Assembly: GCA_964565805.1 (NCBI GenBank)
Contig: CAZMGH010000033.1
Coordinates: 1-27,358, forward strand
Direction: 5' to 3'
DNA: 27,358 nt
From: Catenibacillus sp964565805
GTDB taxonomy: Bacteria; Bacillota; Clostridia; Lachnospirales; Lachnospiraceae
In this document: positions 23,344 to 27,358 of the stretch, piece after piece
How positions within the stretch are numbered: position 1 is the first letter of the stretch
Layout: the number at the start of each line of letters is the position of its first letter
Notes under the pieces: generated by a model
What the model was told of the DNA's origin: nothing
Databases searched by the model: none
What the model saw: only the letters and a program-made list of their open reading frames with translations
Translations under genes and position numbers: made by a program

Positions 23344-24098
23344 GGCCGGTCCGTCCCCTGGCGAAATTCTGTAGTAAAGGTTTTATCATAAAGCTTTGAC
23401 AGCTCATAATCGTCTCCCAGGAAATTTCCTACAACGGTAAGGGCAGTTTTTGTGATCCCGGCTTCCCGCACCTTTCCCGCAATGTCCTTTAATGTTCCCC
23501 GAACGATTTTTTCGTCTTCCCAGGTGGCTTTATATACCACTGCCGCCAGAGTATCCTCATCATAAGAGGTGCAAAGCATTTCACAAAGCTTTTCGATCAT
23601 GCCCACACTTAAAAAGATCACCATCGTCGCCTTATGCTTTGCCAGCTCTGTGATCTTCTCCGGTTCCGGCACCGGCGTGCGTCCCTCCATGCGGGTCAGG
23701 ATCACTGTCTGACTGACCCCGGGAAGGGTATATTCCTTTTTAAGGCTTGCGGCAGCTCCAAGAAACGAGCTGACCCCGGGAATCACCGTATAAGGGATCC
23801 CCATCCGGTCCAGAGCATCCATCTGCTCCCGGATAGCGCCGAAAATCGACGGATCTCCTGTATGGACCCGGGCCACCGTAAGACCTGCTTTATAGCTTTC
23901 TTCCATCACCTTAAGCACCTGCTCCAAGGTCATATAGGCGCTGTTATACACCTTTGTCTCCGGCCTTCTATCCGCGAGCACCTGTTCATTGACCAGGGAT
24001 CCTGCGTAAATGATCACATCCGCCCCGTCAATGAATTTTTTCCCTTTAATCGTTAAAAGCTCCGGATCCCCCGGGCCTGCGCCAATAAAATAGATCAT
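23340..24098 (-). CDS. cbiF: Cobalt-precorrin-4 C11-methyltransferase CbiF
   Basis: SAM-dependent C11 methylation. 252 residues, tetrapyrrole methylase fold: FIGAGPGDPELLTIKGKKFI, YAGSLV, RVHTGDPSIFGAIREQM (97-113) and VIPGVSSFLGAAASLKKEYT followed by LPGVSQTVILTRMEGRTPVP, highly typical of CbiF/CobM. A GGGAG site lies about 7 nt before the ATG. A 40-nt gap with a small hairpin separates it from cbiL. Confidence 0.97.
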   Translation of the reverse strand: MIYFIGAGPGDPELLTIKGKKFIDGADVIIYAGSLVNEQVLADRRPETKVYNSAYMTLEQVLKVMEESYKAGLTVARVHTGDPSIFGAIREQMDALDRMGIPYTVIPGVSSFLGAAASLKKEYTLPGVSQTVILTRMEGRTPVPEPEKITELAKHKATMVIFLSVGMIEKLCEMLCTSYDEDTLAAVVYKATWEDEKIVRGTLKDIAGKVREAGITKTALTVVGNFLGDDYELSKLYDKTFTTEFRQGTDRP

Positions 24099-24125
24099 CC
24101 TAATTCTCCCTTTTTATTTATCCCA

Positions 24126-24140
24126 AGGGCAAAAAGCCCT
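24126..24140. repeat. Small hairpin at the cbiL stop
   Basis: AGGGC (24126-24130) and GCCCT (24136-24140) can pair around AAAAA. The hairpin overlaps the cbiL stop codon and lies in the only sizeable gap among the early cbi genes. No T tract follows on the minus strand, so it is unlikely to terminate the transcript. Confidence 0.35.
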
Positions 24141-24828
24141 AAGATTTTATAATCAACGTAGTAAAATAACCGAAGCTTCTCTCTTCCGTCATTGGTCCGA
24201 TATACTGGTTTTCCATGCCTGCATTAGAGATTACCGTGGTCGTATCCATCAGTCCCCGGGCTTTAAGAAGACTGCAGATCTCCTCCATGCGCCGTCCTGC
24301 CTTCATGACAACGATGGTTTCAAACCGGTCCAAAGCCTCCTCAAGGGTCTTCGTCCCTTTCACCAAAGCGATCACTGCCATATTCTCATGGCCCTCCACT
24401 AAGGGAATCTTTGCCAATGCCGCTCCGGAACAAAATGAAGGGATCCCGGGAACGATACATGTCTCATATCCCATAGCCTCCACATACCGGAGAACATAGG
24501 TGCATGTACTGTATACAGATACATCCCCTAAAGTAATCAGCATCACATCCCGGCCCTGGTCCAGATAGCCGCTGATGTGGGCCGCAGCCTTTAAATGGCT
24601 GTCTTTTAATATCTCCCTGGAATGGGCCATGGGAAATTCCAGGGGAACAATCGTCTTATTCTCCAGATCCACCACCTGGCGGATGATATTTTGGGCAGTG
24701 CTTTCCTCGCCCAGTTTTTTCACCGGCACAGCAATAATCTGAGCCTGAGAAAGAAGCTCATGTGCCCGAAGGGTTAAAAGCTGGGGATCTCCCGGCCCGA
24801 TCCCAATCCCGTATAGTTTTCCTGACAT
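24139..24828 (-). CDS. cbiL: Cobalt-precorrin-2 C20-methyltransferase CbiL
   Basis: First SAM-dependent methylation after cobalt insertion. 229 residues: YGIGIGPGDPQLLTLRAHEL at the N-terminus, ITLGDVSVYSTCTYVLRYVE (about 96-115), VPGIPSFCSGAALAKIPLVE and a VVMKAGRRMEEI segment, all typical of CbiL/CobI. The start is supported by AAAAAAGGAG about 6 nt upstream. The first 55 nt overlap the end of cbiET in another frame, an unusually long overlap for this operon. Confidence 0.96.
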   Translation of the reverse strand: MSGKLYGIGIGPGDPQLLTLRAHELLSQAQIIAVPVKKLGEESTAQNIIRQVVDLENKTIVPLEFPMAHSREILKDSHLKAAAHISGYLDQGRDVMLITLGDVSVYSTCTYVLRYVEAMGYETCIVPGIPSFCSGAALAKIPLVEGHENMAVIALVKGTKTLEEALDRFETIVVMKAGRRMEEICSLLKARGLMDTTTVISNAGMENQYIGPMTEERSFGYFTTLIIKS

Positions 24829-26066
24829 AATTTTCTCCTTTTTTCAGCCGTCCGGCCTATGCAGAGCATGACCGGGTGGCCGCCTTCCATCATGTGGTAG
24901 CTTCCCAAAGGTCTGGCTTTTGAAATCTGGACCTGGAGCGTCTCCATTTCTTCAAATCCCAGATCTGTATAGGCCTTCATGGCCTCCCCCTGGGTTTCCA
25001 AAGTAACACAGGCTGTAATGACCTTTATTCCTGGCCCTAGGCTTGAAATATATTTTAAAATATCCCCAAGCTCCCTGCCGGAACCGCCGATAAAAACCTT
25101 TCCCGGCACCGGTAAAGCAGTGATCCGGGCCATCGCATCCCCTTCCAGGATGTGCATATTATCAAGATGAAATTTTTCCCGGTTTTTCTTTAAAAGATCC
25201 ACAGCCGCCAGGCTCCGCTCCACACTGTACACCTGTCCCCCTGTGCCTTTAAGAAAACGGGCGCACTCCGCGCTGACGGATCCGGTCCCCGCGCCAATAT
25301 CCCACACCACATCTCCGGCAGTAAGCTCCATCTTTCCTAAAATGATCCACCGGATCTCCTCCCGGGTCATAGGCGTCTTATCCCGGATAAAAGCCTCGTC
25401 CCTTAAAAGAGAAGCTTTGGTTCCATCTTTTTCCGGCGCCGGAAAATCGCTGCCAAACACAGCCGCCACACTTAAAGGATCAAAATCCATTTCCGCCAGA
25501 TCCCAGGCCGTCCCCCGGATGATCCGCTCATTCGGATAACTTAACCGGCTTCCGCCTGCCATCGCCATGTCCGCCAGGCCATGTTTCACCAGTTCCCCTG
25601 CCAGCCAGGACGGATCGTGTTCCCGGTCGCATAAAAGATATACATCCCGCCCGGAAAGGACAGCTTCAAGAAGAGATTCCATATGCAGCTCTCGCCCATG
25701 GGCGCTGAAATACACTGCATTTTCCACAGTTTTTTTGCACGCAGCCGCAAAATATCCTAAAGAACCGATCCCCGGAATGATCCGGATCTGCTCATAAGGG
25801 AAATGATCCTTTAAAAGCTTTGTCAGGCTGTAAAACAGGGGATCCCCGGAAACAACTACGGCAACGCTGCCTTCATTTAACTTTTCCCGAATCAGCTCCG
25901 GCATTTTTAAAATACTTCCATAGACATCTTTTTGGGGATTTGGAACCTGATGGATAAACCTTTGATCCGCGAAAACAAAATCCGCCGCCGCCATAGCCTC
26001 CGCCGCGGCAGGAAAAATATACTGTTCGTTTCCAGGGCCGCCCCCGATAATCACCAGATGATTCAT
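24774..26066 (-). CDS. cbiET: Fused CbiE-CbiT: cobalt-precorrin-7 C5-methyltransferase and C15-methyltransferase/decarboxylase
   Basis: One protein carrying the two activities that convert cobalt-precorrin-6B to cobalt-precorrin-8 (equivalent to CobL). 430 residues from the ATG at 26066, which follows AAGGAGG; the frame from 26087 has no site. Residues 1-205 are CbiE: VIIGGGPGNEQYIFPAAAEA, VVSGDPLFYSLTKLL, IPGIGSLGYFAAA. Residues about 230-410 are CbiT: PMTREEIRWIILGKMEL, the SAM motif VWDIGAGTGSVSAECA (about 254-269) and FIGGSGRELGDILKYI. The last 20 or so residues after CIGRTAEK overlap cbiL and look low-information. Confidence 0.95.
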   Translation of the reverse strand: MNHLVIIGGGPGNEQYIFPAAAEAMAAADFVFADQRFIHQVPNPQKDVYGSILKMPELIREKLNEGSVAVVVSGDPLFYSLTKLLKDHFPYEQIRIIPGIGSLGYFAAACKKTVENAVYFSAHGRELHMESLLEAVLSGRDVYLLCDREHDPSWLAGELVKHGLADMAMAGGSRLSYPNERIIRGTAWDLAEMDFDPLSVAAVFGSDFPAPEKDGTKASLLRDEAFIRDKTPMTREEIRWIILGKMELTAGDVVWDIGAGTGSVSAECARFLKGTGGQVYSVERSLAAVDLLKKNREKFHLDNMHILEGDAMARITALPVPGKVFIGGSGRELGDILKYISSLGPGIKVITACVTLETQGEAMKAYTDLGFEEMETLQVQISKARPLGSYHMMEGGHPVMLCIGRTAEKRRKLCQENYTGLGSGREIPSF

Positions 26067-26083
26067 AATCTCCTCCTTTTGGG

Positions 26084-27154
26084 TCATCCCTTAAGTACAT
26101 CCTTCACATGGCCGCTTTGGCCCAGGATCTGTCCCTCCTGGTCGAAAAGCACCACTTCCACAGGAATCTGGCCATGGGCGCGCAGGCGGCATTTTCTCGC
26201 TCCTTCCTCAGCAATATCCGTCCAAATCTGAGAAAGGCCGTTTGCCTGAATCACTTCCATAGCTCCCTGAACGGTTCTGCACTGATAAATTTCCCGGATC
26301 ACTGAAACGGTTGCCCCTCTTAATGCCGCATAGGTACACAAAGTTTCCCGCCGTCCGTCAGCCACATGGCTGTGGGTATTCATAATATCGGCCGCCAGCT
26401 TTACAAGCTTTCCCCCAAAACCGGCTACCAAAATCCCTTCCACACCAAGCAAGACCGCCTGATCCAGCATAAATCCCATATAATTGCTCACCATCACGCA
26501 GCAGACCTGATGGCCAAACACTTCCTTCACTCTTTTTTCTCCTCCGGCCCCAAGAACAAAGGCCAGACGCTTATGGCCCCGGCAAAAGGCAGCCTTAAGC
26601 TCCAAGGCCAGGGAATCCTTCATGGCCTCCTCACTCATAGGCCGGACAATGCCGCTGGTCCCTAAAATGGACAGTCCCCCTTCCACGCCTACCCGGTGGT
26701 TAAAGGTCTTTTTGGCCAGCGCCTCTCCCCCGGGAATGGACAGGGTCACACAGGCCCCTTTTCCATTTAAGTAAGGAGACAGAGCCTGGACGATCATTTC
26801 CCGCGGCACAGGATTAATGGCTGGCTCGCCTACTGGCACCTTAAGTCCCGGGGAGGTTACTGTGCCAACCCCTTCCCCGGCTTTAAAGATGATACCGCTG
26901 CTGTCCGGATCCACGTCCACCCTGGCCACAACCATACATCCGTCTGTCACGTCCGGATCGTCCCCCGCATCCTTAATAACGCCGCAAACCCCATATTCCA
27001 GAGGACATATGGAAAGGGTCAGTATCTTTCCTGCCGGGGCAGCAATCTCTACGTTTTCCGGGCACTCTCCTTCCAACTGCCAAAGCAGGCTGGCCAATGC
27101 CGCGCCTGTCCCGCAGCTGCCTGTGGTCACGCCCTCTCTTAATGTTTTTTTCAT
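26084..27154 (-). CDS. cbiD: Cobalt-precorrin-5B C1-methyltransferase CbiD
   Basis: SAM-dependent C1 methylation of cobalt-precorrin-5B. About 356 residues from the ATG at 27154. Motifs: LREGVTTGSCGTGAALASLL at the N-terminus, IKDAGDDPDVTDG, GEGVGTVTSPGLKVPVGEPA followed by INPVPREMI, NHRVGVEGGLSILGTSGIVR followed by PMSEEA, and GGKLVKLAADIMNTHSHVADGR (split here only by its length; conserved across CbiD). The frame remains open upstream to a TTG at 27247, and an ATG at 27178 with GGAAG is a second option. First gene of the operon in this window. The SD before 27154 (AGGTCAGGAT) is modest. Confidence 0.95.
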   Translation of the reverse strand: MKKTLREGVTTGSCGTGAALASLLWQLEGECPENVEIAAPAGKILTLSICPLEYGVCGVIKDAGDDPDVTDGCMVVARVDVDPDSSGIIFKAGEGVGTVTSPGLKVPVGEPAINPVPREMIVQALSPYLNGKGACVTLSIPGGEALAKKTFNHRVGVEGGLSILGTSGIVRPMSEEAMKDSLALELKAAFCRGHKRLAFVLGAGGEKRVKEVFGHQVCCVMVSNYMGFMLDQAVLLGVEGILVAGFGGKLVKLAADIMNTHSHVADGRRETLCTYAALRGATVSVIREIYQCRTVQGAMEVIQANGLSQIWTDIAEEGARKCRLRAHGQIPVEVVLFDQEGQILGQSGHVKDVLKG

Positions 27155-27261
27155 AAAATCCTGACCTCTCTGAAGCATGTTCTTCCAGTCCGTGCCTTCC
27201 GAAAGCACCCCCCCCGGACAAATGGTTACTGTTTGCAAGTTCAACAATAAGTGTCATTTCC
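27155..27261 (-). promoter_or_regulatory. 5' leader of cbiD
   Basis: About 100 nt between the proposed promoter and cbiD. It contains an uninterrupted run of eight G on the minus strand (27208-27215), followed closely by GTGCTTTCGGAAGGCAC, which can fold into a small hairpin with GU pairs. I do not find the conserved core of a cobalamin riboswitch here. The remaining bases to the window end (27290-27358) are AT-rich with no gene. Confidence 0.3.
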
Positions 27262-27289
27262 ATTTTACCGAATCGTATAAAAAAAGCAA
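27262..27289 (-). promoter_or_regulatory. Candidate promoter of the corrinoid operon
   Basis: On the minus strand TTGCTT (27284-27289), a 16-nt spacer and TAAAAT (27262-27267) form a sigma-A-like promoter. It would start transcription near 27255, about 100 nt before the cbiD ATG. No upstream gene is visible in the remaining 70 nt, so this may be the operon's start, but a start outside the window cannot be excluded. Confidence 0.4.
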
Positions 27290-27358
27290 GTGTTTGTTCC
27301 AGTTGGGGTGCAGATATAAAATATTGGTAAATACACTTTACATACCACCTTACTGGTG

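Noticed and set aside
24779..24835. Programmed -1 frameshift fusing CbiT and CbiL
   Set aside because: The A6 run is not in the phase of a classical A AAA AAG slippery heptamer; kept only as a finding about the overlap, not as a feature.
26973..27263. Separate 96-residue gene before and within cbiD (starting MEMTLIVELANS)
   Set aside because: Most of it is out-of-frame reading of cbiD (Arg/Gly-rich), it has no ribosome binding site, and its ATG lies inside the proposed -10 box.
27155..27358. Cobalamin riboswitch upstream of cbiD
   Set aside because: Looked for the conserved GCCACTG-like and AAxxGGGAA/GGTG core on the minus strand and did not find it; the CACC/GGTG pair near 27346-27358 is too short to count.

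Overview
The window is a chromosomal segment of an anaerobic Firmicute, most likely a Lachnospiraceae / Clostridium cluster XIVa member. This rests on the oxygen-independent (cbi-type) cobalamin route, the fused CbiE-CbiT and the C5 pathway to 5-aminolaevulinate. DegV and Rpn-family proteins and the strong AGGAGG ribosome binding sites with frequent ATGA overlaps fit as well. No species is claimed.

Right-hand 23 kb (about 27.25 kb down to 4.0 kb, all minus strand): one tightly packed corrinoid/tetrapyrrole operon. Order of transcription: cbiD, cbiET, cbiL, cbiF, cbiG, hemA, cbiH, sirC-type precorrin-2 dehydrogenase, a hemC-cobA-hemD triple fusion, hemB, hemL, cbiJ, cbiA, cbiB, cobD-type aminotransferase, exonuclease III, cbiP, cobO-type adenosyltransferase, cbiC, a histidine-rich CobW/COG0523 GTPase, a second CobW-like GTPase with a different C-terminal domain, and degV. 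Together they cover glutamyl-tRNA to 5-ALA (HemA, HemL), porphobilinogen (HemB), hydroxymethylbilane and uroporphyrinogen III (HemC, HemD), precorrin-2 (CobA/SUMT) and sirohydrochlorin (SirC). They then cover ring contraction and methylation (CbiL/H/F/G/D/J/ET/C), a,c-amidation (CbiA), corrin adenosylation (CobO), the remaining amidations (CbiP), the aminopropanol-phosphate arm (CobD) and its attachment (CbiB). Not present here: a CbiK/CbiX cobaltochelatase, the lower-ligand genes cobU/cobS/cobT/cobC, and a cobalt transporter. A sigma-A-like promoter can be proposed just upstream of cbiD, but no cobalamin riboswitch is visible in the roughly 200 nt before cbiD.

Left-hand 4 kb: a decaying accessory region. 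It holds a LacI-type DNA-binding remnant, a repeat-rich hypothetical gene split by a frameshift, and a GNAT acetyltransferase relic that runs in frame into an intact YfcE-like phosphodiesterase. It also holds a damaged Rpn/PD-(D/E)XK nuclease and a small UvrA-like ABC ATPase remnant frameshifted in its Walker A motif. The 2.6-3.0 kb stretch is AT-rich and contains two good divergent promoter candidates. I found no tRNA, rRNA, IS element or CRISPR array.

I see no wholly new system. The most unusual points are the HemC-CobA-HemD triple fusion (with a probable small frameshift in its tail), the pair of divergent COG0523 GTPases ending the B12 operon, exonuclease III embedded among B12 genes, a duplicated ribosome-binding region before cobD, and the 55-nt cbiET/cbiL overlap.
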